From NCBI RefSeq assembly GCF_000182565.1, contig NW_015971540.1, positions 372,001 to 436,000 on the forward strand: a stretch of 64,000 nt of DNA, read 5' to 3'. This DNA is from Spizellomyces punctatus DAOM BR117 (Eukaryota > Chytridiomycota > Chytridiomycetes > Spizellomycetales > Spizellomycetaceae). Made by a program: the position numbers and the translations under genes. Within the stretch, counting starts at the first letter, position 1; every line of letters starts with the position of its first letter. Below are positions 22,918-33,701 of the stretch, piece after piece. The notes under the pieces are model-generated. The model searched no databases. It had not been told where the DNA came from and saw only the letters and a program-made list of their open reading frames with translations.

Positions 22918-23003
22918 CGCTCCTGGCCAGGGTCGAACTGGCAACCTCTCGGTAGCTACCTCAGATAACAGCCGAACGCGCTAACCAATTGCGCCACAGA
23001 AGC
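22918..23003 (-). tRNA. tRNA-Asn(GTT) with a 12-nt intron
   Basis: On the minus strand the acceptor stem is GCTTCTG with CAGGAGC, the D arm contains GCGCAATTGGTTAGCGC, and the anticodon stem TTCGG/CCGA carries the loop CTGTTA-A with anticodon GTT. The T arm is GCCAG-TTCGACC-CTGGC. Twelve extra bases (TCTGAGGTAGCT) sit one base 3' of the anticodon, the canonical site of nuclear tRNA introns. The discriminator is G. Confidence 0.92.
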
Positions 23004-23339
23004 TGGCGGAACGGCATCCAAGTCTGTATTATATAATTACAGTCATAAAATGCTTTGTTGGTTACAAGAAAGAAATTTCAAATTCCGACCGTGCGACTTT
23101 TTTGCTTTTTCTTAAAGTTGCAAAGTCTTTTGCCATAACACAATCTTCCTGCCGTTTTTTTTTTTCCTTGGGCATTGTATGGTGACGTAGGGGAGATTTT
23201 CAATAGAAGAAAAAAAGGGAAAAGACTTTTGCGCAGTTTTCAAACTGCGGGCTAGTGGTATAAAGCAAATCCCTCTACGACCAAATTCCTTTCCTTTGCT
23301 CGCAACTGATCACACAATCCCCACATCTCCAACATCCAA
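23004..23339. other. Intergenic; leader of small ORF
   Basis: Contains T/A runs and a TATA-like box (tataaa, 23259-23264) about 80 bp before the ATG at 23340, followed by a C-rich leader. No other gene is seen. Confidence 0.45.
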
Positions 23340-23555
23340 ATGCCAAGTTCATCAACCACAACCACAACCCTCCAATCCACGTCCCTCCTTCTCACCCCTA
23401 CCTCATCATGGACACCAAATAGCCATCTTCCTATTGAGACGCTTGACGACGTTGTACCTGCCAAAACCTATTTGCGACGAAATGCGTTGGTGGGAGCAGA
23501 TGCCGCTTTGGATAAACTGCGAAAAGGGTTTAGTCAAGCTGCAAACCGAGTTTGA
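23340..23555 (+). CDS. Small hypothetical protein, 71 aa
   Basis: A single ORF with its own TATA box at a plausible distance. The N-terminal half is Ser/Thr-rich (MPSSSTTTTTLQSTS); the C-terminal half is charged and helical (TYLRRNALVGADAALDKLRK). No signal peptide or membrane segment. I do not recognise the family. The ORF is short, so chance openness is possible; the promoter position and the switch from a low-complexity leader to an amphipathic helix favour a real gene. Confidence 0.4.
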   Translation: MPSSSTTTTTLQSTSLLLTPTSSWTPNSHLPIETLDDVVPAKTYLRRNALVGADAALDKLRKGFSQAANRV

Positions 23556-24364
23556 CATTACTAAATAGGTGGGGTCCGGGGGAGGTGGGCTCTCATGGAC
23601 GATCTGTCTTTTTAGAGACATTTGTACATTATTTGTATCGTATTTGTAAACAGTATACATATGCAATAAAGGAACTATCTATGCAAATTAACTTGGAAAC
23701 CAAATGAACAAGAACAAACCATTTTCTTTCTCATCTCATTCACCACCTTGAAGAAACTGAAGGTCACCACCAGCACAGCATTCAACCCCGTCGCCATGAC
23801 CTGTAGGACAAAGAGGATCAGATCGATGCTATGCCTTATCAAGCCTCATCCCTGTCGTCCCCCCATTCCCAATCTCAAAAAGACGTCAACGGTTTCAGAG
23901 TGATTTTTGTACATCAACCGGTCGTGGGACCATCTGACGGCTATTCCTATCATTTTTGTTTCGACTAAACTCATCACTTTTCGCAGTGTCTTTGGGCGGT
24001 GTCCAAAGGGGTTGAGGGATGCATAACGCAAACTTACATGCACATTTGTACTTCACTCTAGCGGTATCTCGTTTGCATGAGCGAGGGGAGGAAACCCGCC
24101 CACAGCTGTGCACGGCTGTGAAGCGAGGGCGAAGGCGAGACGAGGACGACGCGGCCATGTGAAAATGCAAGAAGAATAAAAACCGGAACTGTTGCCATAG
24201 CGTCCGACAAGTCATATGAGGGACACGTGGCCATGTTCAGAATCAGATCCAAAATACAGATACAAAAATACAAATATACAGGATTACTCTCGCTCGTACT
24301 GCCGGAGATTGCTAGTCCATGAGGGCTGTCAACTGAAGCGCAAAGAATGCACTTTGATGACTGT
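23556..24364. other. Intergenic, downstream of TMBIM4
   Basis: No gene supported. It holds the 3' flanks of the small ORF and the minus-strand TMBIM4 gene, with short ORFs in several frames and no splice-consistent extension. Confidence 0.4.
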
Positions 24365-25821
24365 TCAGTCACGCGCGTCCAAAATACGGAGGATCGCCAA
24401 AAACAAATTGATGAGGTCCAGGTAGAGCTGTGGAAACAAGAGATCAACCTTCCTGACATTGGTTGCAAAGATCAGCATTTAATGTACCTCCACAGCCGCT
24501 GCAATATATTCTTCGGGACTTAGCTTGGTAAAAATCTCTTGCGTGTCCTAGAGGAGATGATCCATTATTCTTTATGCTATGACCATTTAGCTGCCGATAT
24601 CACTACGTACGTAAACAATAAACGCGCAAAACAAAACGGCAGTCGCAACGGCAATAATGAGGTTGAAGGTTGAGTTATATGGCAAGAAGATTTGAATGAA
24701 TGTTCCTATAATGATCACCTAAAACATTCACACATGAGAAAAAGGGTGAATACTTCTCATCTAGCAAGTCGGTGAATCGCTTACCCAAAGTGTGCCAAAA
24801 AGGAAGGGGCCCCATGAAGAAAAGTCATACTTGCTCTGCAGTGTGAAGAGCGTCAACCCCACAAATCTGCAACAGAAAGAGTTATTGTCAAACCCAGTGA
24901 TTGGCACAGCCTCAGTTCACAGCAACCCGACATACAGCGCAAAAGTCAAGACAACGGCTTGTAGCACTGTAACAGAGTCAAAAAATGACACTAGACGGTA
25001 GAATGTGCACCACTTTCAGACCGAATTCAGGAATCGAAAGGACACATCAGTCACTCACCGACAGTGCCGATCGAATATGCTTCCAGGAGGGTGAAGAGCC
25101 CCAAGAGCCACCTATGGTAAGGGGCTATATCAGTCAAGAGTCTGAAATCAAAACTTGACACGGCGATGTAACGTACAAGTTGACTGGATGAGATCTACGC
25201 TTGACTATCAAAGCAAACAGGACGCCAAACGTCGCGAGCCATGAAAGATACATTGCCCATATGCTAGAAGGAGCATGATAGGTGAGATTCCAATCAATAT
25301 CTAATAAATCTGACTAGCTCAACTATACGCACTTGGTTTGCACCCATTGCTTCACCGTTTCATTTGTCATGAAAAGGGCGGATACCGCACCGGTCAAACC
25401 GAGTTGGCAGGCGAGGATGGTATAAACTTTTCTGACAAATGCTGTTTAAATGTGATGATAAAGTGAAGATTTTAATATCTCTAGGCATTTTTGGTTTGTC
25501 CTTTCGTCTGCACGAGTAACTACATACCGAGGCGAATGGCAAGATCCGCATTGGCAACCGAAACACCATATTTGCTGCCGGAAAGTCAAAACTGTTAGGC
25601 AACTTTATTGTTTACAATCTACAGTCAACAGCAACGTACAAGTCATCTGGCAAGTCATTGTCATTCAAGTACGCCGGTGGGGCGACAAAGATGGGCGGGG
25701 CGCTAGAGGGAGATCCCGGGATAGCCCCATATCCCCGTGCTCCGGCAGCCTGAGCGTAACCAATAAAATCGGGATCCTCAGTTGGAGGCTCAATAATAGG
25801 TGGGCGCTTCGGAGATGACAT
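24365..25821 (-). CDS. TMBIM4: TMBIM4/LFG4, Bax-inhibitor-1 family membrane protein
   Basis: Ten exons: 25640-25821, 25528-25574, 25441-25333, 25263-25177, 25111-25059, 24966-24936, 24866-24785, 24718-24611, 24547-24488 and 24427-24365, joined in frame to 273 aa. A proline-rich cytosolic N-terminus (MSSPKRPPIIEPPTEDPDF) is followed by DDFKYGVSVANADLAIR, FVRKVYTILACQLGLT and then seven hydrophobic segments. Family landmarks include FTLLEAYSIGT, FTLQSKYDFSSWGPFLFG, FIVYDTQ, KLSPEEYIAAAVELYLDLINLFL and a C-terminal ILRILDARD. The DTQ and LSPEEYI motifs place it with Lifeguard 4 rather than TMBIM6. The family acts in Golgi/ER membranes as a pH-gated Ca2+ leak and cell-death suppressor. Introns average about 70 nt, one donor being GTGCGT. 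Confidence 0.93.
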
Positions 25822-26105
25822 GCCGCTCAAGCAAAGATGGTGTGGAAAGTGGAAGGTTGTGCGAACTTTTGACGTGGGTAATTGTGATGAATCATCAGTA
25901 GCTTCACGTGACAAATCCATTACGTACTGTACAATACCAGTACATGGAGTTCTGACGAGGAACTGCTCAACAAAACCGACACAAAAAATAATATGCAAAA
26001 AAGACAAGAATTCCTATTCACACAAATGCAACAAATATGTACAGTCCAAAAGATAGGGTATCGCTAACTGGCCTCATCCGCATCTCAATATTCCTATCGT
26101 CCATA
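25822..26105. other. Intergenic, TMBIM4 promoter side
   Basis: A 283-bp AT-rich spacer between the TMBIM4 start and the ankyrin gene stop on the same strand. No clear motif is seen. Confidence 0.4.
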
Positions 26106-26911
26106 TCACGAAGCAGCAACAGGCACCACACGGCCAGAGGGAATGATCGGCTTCAATGAGAATCGATATGGACGCTCTAGGAAGCTATTCCGTCTTGCAC
26201 CCCACAATGAAATCCTTTTGCTCCTTCCCTCGTTCCCACTCTTTCTCGATTGTACCGATTGTCGGTCAATGTCGCGTTCTTTTGTATCCCACGCCTGGGC
26301 GGTTCGGAGTAAAACATCTACAATGTCCCTCCTCCCAACGGCCGCCGCAACATCTATGGAAGAGCAGTTGAATTCGTCTCGTATGGTTGGACATGCTCCA
26401 TGTACTAGCAATTCGCGAACGACTTCCAGGTGCCCGTTTGCAGCGGCAAAATGAAGAGCGGTTTGACCACGAATGGTCAAGGATGAGCCTTCTGGCTGGT
26501 GGTATAGGTCGTTCAAGTTGTCGGCGCTGCGAGTTTTCGATAGTCTTGGTCCATTTACATATGCACCACGTTGGATAAGAAGCCGGATGACCCCAATGTC
26601 ACCTTGTCCAGCTGCAACGTGCAGAGGCGTCATGCCGTGAAAGACAGCGTTCACAGACTGGCCGTTGTCGAGGGCAAATTTGACCCAACCAATATCGCCA
26701 GCTATCATGAGTTTGAGTCAGTTCTGGGTGTGGTGAACATTCAAGCCATCACACATGGCTTACCAGAACACGCAGCATGTAGCCCAAAGTCAATGCTTCG
26801 CTTATCCCATAACCGAGTCCATGTTGATGCTGGCATTTTTACAATGGACGACCATTTGATAGGTTCCGAAAAGGACCGTGGTCGAGAGCGTTTTGTTGGT
26901 TGAATATGCAT
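26106..26911 (-). CDS. Ankyrin-repeat protein, fungal type
   Basis: Two exons, 26764-26911 and 26106-26701, give about 247 aa (222 if translation starts at the ATG at 26836). The repeats are SAGDIGWVKFALDNGQSVN, then GMTPLHVAAGQGDIGVIRLL, GQTALHFAAANGHLEVVREL, and a degenerate fourth (SIDVAAAVGRRDIVDVLL). The intron falls inside the first repeat and the join reconstitutes it. A Ser/Lys-rich tail with KRISLWGARRNS follows. The layout, a short N-terminal helix then GDIGWVKFALDNGQ and TPLHVAA, matches a widespread fungal ankyrin family of unknown role. A protein-protein interaction role is likely; no enzymatic domain is present. The upstream frame stays open beyond 26911, so the start is uncertain. 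Confidence 0.8.
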
Positions 26912-27560
26912 TGTTCGTCCGAAAGCGTAAAAGTTCAGATTTATCCGGCGAGGACTGGAGGGCGGTGAGATTTTATATGGAGGAGCTTGTCGACGCTGGG
27001 GGTGACGTGGGCAAAATGATAAACGGGCAAAAAGGATGCAGGTGACAAATTGAAGCGCAGAGCCAGCTGGCTGCAACACCTCATCACACCTCTATCGATA
27101 TGTCCGAACAGACGAATCGACCCATCTCCGCCGGTTCCCCTTCAGAAAGGGCCATTCATCAAACTGCTCAGGTCTACGTCAGGTGTCACTTTTTGACAAA
27201 GCCGATCCTTGCTTTTTGCCAGTCACTGGGAATGACGTTTACACATCTGAGCCACAGATTCATGTGACTGTGCCTTACAGTCTCAACTGAGCCTCTGGCC
27301 ATATTGGCACTGTGGGGTGGGCTGTGTTTTTTGACATGTGCTTGTGAACGACTTTGGCAGCTGAACCCCCGTCCTCGCTCACAAATGTAGTCTTTCTTTG
27401 CCCGCACAGACTTCTGATTAGACGATCAGCCCAAAGGGCGGTACAGATCGGAAGTTGGGCGAACTCCCTTTTTTATTAAAAAATAAATCCTTCTGCTGAC
27501 ATATGCTATCATCTAGTGCTGAACATTGGCAAGTGCGGCTACGCTACGGTCGCGGCGGGT
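26912..27560. other. Intergenic, no supported gene
   Basis: Promoter of the ankyrin gene and 3' flank of the defensin-like gene. Only short overlapping ORFs without family resemblance. Confidence 0.4.
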
Positions 27561-27848
27561 TCAATTGCAGGGTTTGCCAGTGGCTTCGCCACAGCAGTTG
27601 CCGTTATTATCAGTGTGGCATCCATCACAGCAGAAGCATGCCCTGCCGAAACCGTCCCGCTCGCAGAGTCCGGTGTGCTTGCCTTCTTCATTCTTGCAGT
27701 AATCCCGACAAGATACTTCTCTGATGCAGGGACCAGAGTAGTTCTTGGCCCGATGCTTGCCGCGACACGAATCGGCGTCCGCCATGGATGCACAGAGGAC
27801 TAAAAGGGCAACGAAGATGGTGATGATGGTGGCCAGGTATTTGGTCAT
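27561..27848 (-). CDS. Secreted peptide with plant-type (gamma-thionin) defensin cysteine pattern
   Basis: A 95-aa intronless ORF. A signal peptide (hydrophobic IITIFVALLVLCASM, cleavage near ADA-DS) precedes a compact Cys-rich domain with spacing C-x12-C-x5-C-x3-C-x10-C-x8-C-x-C-x3-C. Plant-type defensins have C-x10-C-x5-C-x3-C-x9/10-C-x6-8-C-x-C-x3-C, and the local words SGPC and CFC also match. An extra cysteine sits inside the last C-x3-C, and a short tail with three more cysteines (NCCGEATGKPC) follows. Family members fold as cysteine-stabilised alpha-beta peptides and usually act extracellularly on microbes or ion channels; activity here is unknown. A TATA box lies about 110 bp upstream. 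The fold is inferred from spacing only. Confidence 0.7.
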   Translation of the reverse strand: MTKYLATIITIFVALLVLCASMADADSCRGKHRAKNYSGPCIREVSCRDYCKNEEGKHTGLCERDGFGRACFCCDGCHTDNNGNCCGEATGKPCN

Positions 27849-27956
27849 TTTCGTAGGTCGTAGTTTGCAAAGCCGGAGAGTCGGGTCTATTCTAAAAGAT
27901 TTTTATCAATCGACTTAGAACCTCGTCATTGCAGGTAAGGCAACCCGCTCCGTCCT

Positions 27957-27966
27957 CTTTTATATT
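27957..27966 (-). promoter_or_regulatory. TATA box of the defensin-like gene
   Basis: Minus strand ATATAAAAGA about 110 bp upstream of the ATG at 27848. Confidence 0.5.
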
Positions 27967-29018
27967 TGACATCACAGAGTCGTCAGCCACGGATTTTCCG
28001 TTAAAAAAGTCTTGAACGCAAGTACAAGAAACCATGATCTATCCTCCATTTTACATTTTACACTTTTTGAGTCCGCATGTGTTGCATTTTACTACTAATT
28101 TTTTTGCGAACAAGCTGCCTTTGTGATCCATCAACTTTTGTTAAACGCAGCGTTACGCCATTGCCCATGTGCTACATGGCTAAGTGTGCTTAACTACGCT
28201 GTCATCCTAATTCTTTGTAAGCATCGGAAAAAAAAAATCGTCACTAAGCGCAATACGAAAATTTGGAATGTCCACGAAGCTTTGTCAGCATTTTTGTTCC
28301 ATGCCTCCCTGCTTCCCATACTGACGGGCCACCTTCTACAACGTTGTAACGTGGGCGAATCTCCCCATGCAAAATCTTGACGTTGCTCAGCCTTTGATCT
28401 AAAATGCAAGAAGTGATGGCCGGATATACGAAATGATGTTTGGAAAGATAATGCCCAACACAAACGAGGTCTGCCCGAAAGGACACTATGTAAAGCTGCT
28501 ATTGGCGGAGGGTCAAATTATCAAAACTTGGCACATCGTCATCGTACTTACGTGCCACGGGACCCCATGTGGTAACACGTTCATAAAGGTTGCCAACATG
28601 TCACTATTTCCAATGCAGAGGTCGTCGACCTACAGCAGGTGTCGTCTCGCTGATCACGTTGCGCGACATTGCACCTGCTGTAAACAAATAATAAGTGGCT
28701 GAGTGTGTTGCTTCGCCCTCTACGTAACCACAAGAACACTCGCGATAAATGGGGAAGTTCCGTAACCACGGCTAAATGGCGGCATGGAAAATACTCCAAG
28801 GCTGTGAGTCAACTTCCATCCATTCCGGAACCATGGCTCCATGACGAAGTTCCATTTTTGGGAGAATTGGGTCCGATTGGTGGCTGTAGGTGTCTCCCGC
28901 ACAGAAAAACCACAAAATAGGGACCGGGGGGCATTTAACCTTGCTTGCAAGAAAATAACACTCCAACGAACGACAAAGTCGAACGGACAGCTTGCAAAAT
29001 AGACGGTGGTTGTCTGCC
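27967..29018. other. Intergenic, no supported gene
   Basis: No gene, RNA or repeat is recognised. Several 60-90-codon ORFs overlap on both strands, and none continues across plausible introns into a known family. Confidence 0.4.
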
Positions 29019-29937
29019 ATGCATGATACACGTCCTAACCAAGAACATTACTCGTTTGCCAACGCCCCTGTTCCGGACGAGATACCCGATGCCAGTTTGG
29101 CGTTCTTGAAGGCTTACACTGGAGAACAGAATTTGAACGCGCTAAAGGAAAGAGTGTTTGATATTTGGAGGGAGAGCAGAGAAAGGGTGGGTCATCATTG
29201 TCTGCTACTGAACAAGAGCTGAACAGAGCGCTGAAACTTTCCCGCAGCTGCATGTGTACAAATGCGTTCAAACTCTCATGTTCCTAGAGCCACGCATCAC
29301 CAAACACTCTCTCTATCCCACCATTCTCCAAAGCTTCCAGCAAGCCCAAAAATCTAACTTGCCACCTCCGCGCATCCTTGATGCGGGTTGCGCCTATGGA
29401 ACCGATGTACGCGCACTCATCCACCATGGAGTTCCAGCGTCACAAATCGCCGCCTCCGATCTTCACGACGGCTACTGGAAACTAGGACAACGTCTGTACA
29501 ATGATAGTGAGAGGATTCATGCGGTCAAGACGACATTTGGAGACATGGCTGTTCCAGCTGGAGCCGTCGGTGCAGTCGAGGCTTCGAGCATTGAACCGCT
29601 AACGTATATCGCCGCGTCGGCAGTCTTGCATGTTTTCTCCGCTGCGCAATGTGAAGCATTTTTAAGACGTATCCTTTCGCTGCTCGAATTTAAAGGGATT
29701 TTTTTGGGAACATGCGTTGGCGCCCTTCAGGAAGGTGAGTGGCGGCGCGGTCGCGCCAATGAAGGGAATGCGGGCTCCGTTGTACGGTATCTCCACTCGG
29801 CAAAATCGTTAAAAGCCTTGATGGAACAAATCGGGTTCGTGGACGTTAAAGTCGAATCACACGGTCCCGAAGATCCAACGGCTTCCGATGATCCCGTGAA
29901 AAAGATTTGGATAGAATTCCAGGGAAAGAAACCTTGA
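29019..29937 (+). CDS. SAM-dependent methyltransferase (class I)
   Basis: Two exons, 29019-29186 and 29248-29937, give 285 aa. The N-terminal part (HDTRPNQEHYSFANAP, RVFDIWRESRERLHVYKCVQ, then TLMFLEPRITKHSLYP) is helical. The Rossmann domain begins with motif I ILDAGCAYGTDVRALI, followed by ASDLHDGYWKLGQRLY (motif II region), ASAVLHVFSAAQCEAFLRRI (motif IV) and GIFLGTCVG. The overall arrangement resembles fungal small-molecule methyltransferases that carry an MFLEPRI-type lead-in helix. The substrate is unknown. The start is the ATG at 29019; the frame extends upstream only to non-ATG codons. No signal peptide or membrane segment. Confidence 0.85.
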
Positions 29938-30081
29938 TTGATATCTCTTGTTCCATAAATAATCCTCTAGATGGACGCTGGAATTGAATTTTATTCACTA
30001 GGAATTAGGCCACTACGTGGGACTCCAAACAACATATAGTCACAATATGGTCCAATGTTCTTTATTTATAGTATACAAAGT

Positions 30082-30453
30082 TTACTGGTTCGCAGCCTTC
30101 TTCATCTCACCCGCAGCCTCTGTCTGGGCCCCTGATGCCTGCATCCGCTCATTCCCAATGGCACTTCCCACGTTCTTCTTGATAGATCCGCCCATCGAGT
30201 CCATTTGCCCATCAGCATAGTTGGCCGTCTTGACAGCCTCTACTTCGGCGTTACCGGCCGCGCGCTGGGAAGCACCCTCGACTCTCATCGATTGGTTACC
30301 GAGTACCTTGCCAACGTTCTCTTTTACGGCGCCCTTGGCGGATTCCATGTTACCGTGAGTCTAGAAGTGAAGGCCCTTGTGAGTACGAATCCTAGCCCTT
30401 TTTTACCAAGTCCAAGTAATATTACTACTTACGCGAGAAGGAGAGGAAGACAT
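30082..30453 (-). CDS. CsbD-like stress-response protein, two repeats
   Basis: Two exons, 30433-30453 (only seven codons, MSSSPSR) and 30082-30360, give 99 aa. It contains two CsbD-type repeats of about 40 residues: GAVKENVGKVLGNQSMRVEG...AAGNAEVEAVK and GSIKKNVGSAIGNERMQASG...AAGEMKKAAN. CsbD proteins are small hydrophilic proteins induced by general stress in bacteria, and common in fungi as tandem duplicates. A TATA box is at 30581-30590 and two CRE-like sites (TGACGTAA 30746, TGACGTCA 30760) lie about 300 bp upstream, consistent with bZIP/stress control. The intron falls immediately after codon 7. Confidence 0.85.
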
Positions 30454-30580
30454 GTTGTTTAGATGTGTTTGAGGTAGTAAAAGTAGATTGGTTTAAAGCT
30501 GAAGCTTTGTGTGTTCGAGTAGTTGTTTTTGTGTTGAGTTTGTTGCGTTAATGTCGAAGAGGGAAGCTCAACAGTGCGCC

Positions 30581-30590
30581 CTTTTATAGA
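30581..30590 (-). promoter_or_regulatory. TATA box of the CsbD-like gene
   Basis: Minus strand TCTATAAAAG about 130 bp before the start codon at 30453. Confidence 0.55.
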
Positions 30591-30745
30591 CGCAGGACTG
30601 GCCCTTTCGCCCTCCTCGCTCTCATCGCCCAACGAAGGTGCTCCATCCTACGTCATCTCATTCATGACCTATTAAGAACATTCGTATCCCTTCACAACTC
30701 CACAACGGAAGGGAGTCTCCCGCGACGCTCGTCACGCGACTCGCA

Positions 30746-30767
30746 TGACGTAAGAATTATGACGTCA
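30746..30767. promoter_or_regulatory. Paired CRE/ATF sites
   Basis: TGACGTAA (30746-30753) and the perfect palindrome TGACGTCA (30760-30767) lie 14 bases apart, upstream of the CsbD-like gene. TGACGTCA is the binding site of CREB/ATF-type bZIP factors such as fission yeast Atf1, which drive stress genes. Confidence 0.55.
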
Positions 30768-32707
30768 ACGATGTGGTGGGGGGAAATTTGTGGGGTGGGA
30801 TTGTGGGGTCAGCAGGCCTTTTGCGAGTGCAGGTTGTCCCGTGAGGTTATTGCATGATGTCACATAAGGAGCATTAAGGATTTTAACTTCTTTTTTTTAA
30901 TTTCCACAATGATGGGGGGAATTAGAACGTTGCCAGTCATTGGCACAAGTGCCGTTTTCAGAGATGCATTATGGCAAAGGGACAATTCGTACAGCTACTG
31001 AGCGTGCTTACAAGTACTGGATATCCTGTTCCTCTCGCCATCGAAACTCAGGGACGGGGAGCTGGATACGGCAGTACCCGGATCTACAGGCGCAGCAATA
31101 TTTCATACATGTTCTTTCGGATAGCAATACTCACCGAAAAAATAGAGGTTTGTTAGGTTGGACAAATGAAGGCATTGGTGTCATTAGATTGCAAAGCACC
31201 ACGCTAAAAATGGAGAGGATCCGATCGCCAAATTGAACAGATTCAGCTACGACGCTGCATTGCGTCAGTGCCCCGCGAACTACTCTGGAAAATATTCCTG
31301 TCTTGTCGTAAACCTTGTTGTAAATATTGGTTTTGCCAAAAATGTACTGTCTCTACGTCATTACTGTCTGTTGTATTTTGCACGCAGCCAAGACAAGAGG
31401 CTGTCACTCTGCTTCACTGAGCAAGCGCATGTAAGGGTCTAATTAAAATTTCATACGGCACAACAAGGCGGGACGCTTGCGACAACCGACACTGCAGGTA
31501 ACTTGCATGGTCCTTGCCTGCATTTCTGTACGGAACCGTACGATAGCAACAGAACTGTAGACTAGCACAAACGTCTTCCAAAAAAAGCATAAGCGCAAAG
31601 CTGTCAGTCACCGTTTGCTCGATCCGATCAGGATTCCATGCTGTGCAAAAGTCGGATGGCTAGAATTTAGGGCTCCATAGGTAACCTAGACCTTTACGAA
31701 CTCAAAAACATTGGCTCATAAGATTGGGTTGGAAAAGTTGGACAGGCGGTTCTTTAGTAAATGGCTTTGTCAGTTTGTGCATTCGGATTTGTCAGGCTCC
31801 CAACTTTTTTTGGCACCAGTCGTTTTCGGACTACTAGTTGTTGGGTACCTGTAAACTAAAATAAGAATTTCATTAGGCTAGAAAATAGGGAGAGTTTGTG
31901 GCGGAAGAAACACGAGAATCAATACATGACATTTTCCTATAAATGCGAATGTCTCCCGGTTATTTATGGATTTTAGGTCTCCCTGAGCTAAATTCAACGA
32001 TCAGGGTGAAGGAAAAAGTGGAAGGAACGGAAACTGTACGCAAGCCCAGCTGCGAGAAGAGGAATATTCAACTGGGCTCAAAATCACAAATAAACATTCA
32101 CAGTACCTTAATTCCCGTGTTCACGCCAAGAGCAATGAAAATAAACCTTGTTTGTTAAGTATGGTGTCTTGCATTCAGCAATCAAAGCTTTAGGGTATAA
32201 AGTTTTTAAAAAAAGCGTATTGCAAATGAAATCCGCGGAGACAAGCCTCATTCATGTCCAGATCCTCTTTTGCCAACGCCTTTGTTTGGCAAATAATTCG
32301 GCGTCTCCCCTTTGGCCGATCGCTTGGTTACCCTGCCCCGGAGCATTGTCTCCCCTTCTAGTCAGTAATTCTGGTACTGACACCTCTCTGATTTTGCACA
32401 CACGGACAGTTTGTGGGCGTCTTAACTTTTGGAGGCTGACTTTATCTAGCGATTGCAAATCTCCGCCAATGGATCATGCGCGAGTTTAAGCATCCCATTC
32501 CAAATAACTTCACGCTAATTAGGGCAACAAGTGAAATCCACCATGGAAGCTTCCGATGCACTGGTATCGGTAAAAACATGCTAATGTCACTTTCCCTGGT
32601 ACAGCTAGTAAATCCAAAAATCTTGTTTTTTTCTCATCTCTACCTACACTATCCGCTGATAAGACCTTCCTTGAACATTTCACAGTGCATCACCAATTTT
32701 TCCACAA
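30768..32707. other. Long intergenic stretch, nothing recognised
   Basis: About 1.9 kb of AT-rich sequence with only short ORFs. No tRNA, repeat or splice-linked coding series was found. Small unspliced RNAs cannot be excluded. Confidence 0.4.
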
Positions 32708-33701
32708 ATGTTATCAGGACCATGGAACTCATTACCAGTGTCAATGACCTTCAACGCCGTCACTCTTGCTTTGGGTACTGCAAATATCATCTACACAACT
32801 TGGGGATACAGCCGTAGTCGGACGCGAGGTGCTCTCTGCGCAGCGGTTTCGCAATATGTTATGCTTCTCTCGTATATTGCTTCGACAATGAACGATCTTC
32901 ACCACTTTCGAACGTACAACCATGCCTTTCGGATCGGTACTGTTGTTTCCGAACTTACCCTCAATACCGGATCCTTTCTTTTGCTACAAGTTATACTGTG
33001 GTTGTTGCCCGCTGTTCAGACTATGATGAGATACAATGTACGATGGAACACTGCTGCGATAATAGTAACCTACAGTCTATATGCAGTGTCCACCTTAGGA
33101 ATCATTATCGTCGCTGCGGCAGGAGACAAATTTGGTTCAGTTGGTGAAGATGCGGGAGGTATCCTCTTCGCTGTCTGGGCTGCTTATGCACCGTTGATGG
33201 GTGTCGCCATACCTATTCTAGCCATTCGGCTGCTCGTCGCTTTGAAAAAGGAACTGGCTCAGAGTGGAGTAATGACACGAATGGATGCGAGCACCGAAAA
33301 GCAAACCAATATAGTCGAATATACCAAAAAACTCGACACTATTTTTCGATGTCTGTTTGGGGCAACTTGCTTTTGGATTCCTCTTACCGTTGGTGCTGCG
33401 ATTGCAACGACAACCCCCTTTTCGATTGTCATTGATGCTGTGCTAACCTGCTGTAAGCTTCTTCGATCATTCCGCATAATACTATCAAGCAAACTAATTC
33501 TTGTTCTCCGTAACGCTCATAGTCGTGTGCCTCTTGTGCAGCTGGATTCTCTGCTGCATTCGTATCGTACAGCACGTTACCAGAAATTCTCCATCTGCCA
33601 GTGACGCGCAAACCGCATTCCCCGCCCCAATGCAGAGCAAGCCCGCAGATTCTGCGAGGCCTTCAAGAACAGATAAAACGACTCTTCTGCCGTGGGTATA
33701 A
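32708..33701 (+). CDS. Orphan seven-helix membrane protein (receptor-like)
   Basis: Two exons, 32708-33452 and 33523-33701 (donor GTAAGC, branch CTAAT, acceptor CATAG), give 307 aa. About seven hydrophobic segments can be counted: FNAVTLALGTANIIYTTW; ALCAAVSQYVMLLSYIAS; IGTVVSELTLNTGSFLLLQ; AAIIVTYSLYAVSTLGIII; GILFAVWAAYAPLMGVAIPI; a segment with GATCFWIPLTVGAAIA; and, across the junction, AVLTCFVCLLCSWILCCIRIV. A polar C-terminal tail with Ser/Pro follows. The basic/acidic loop between segments 5 and 6 (LKKELAQSGVM...DASTEKQ) resembles a cytosolic third loop. Topology suggests a G-protein-coupled-receptor-like protein, but no family signature (E/DRY, NPxxY) is evident, so function is open. 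Confidence 0.65.
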
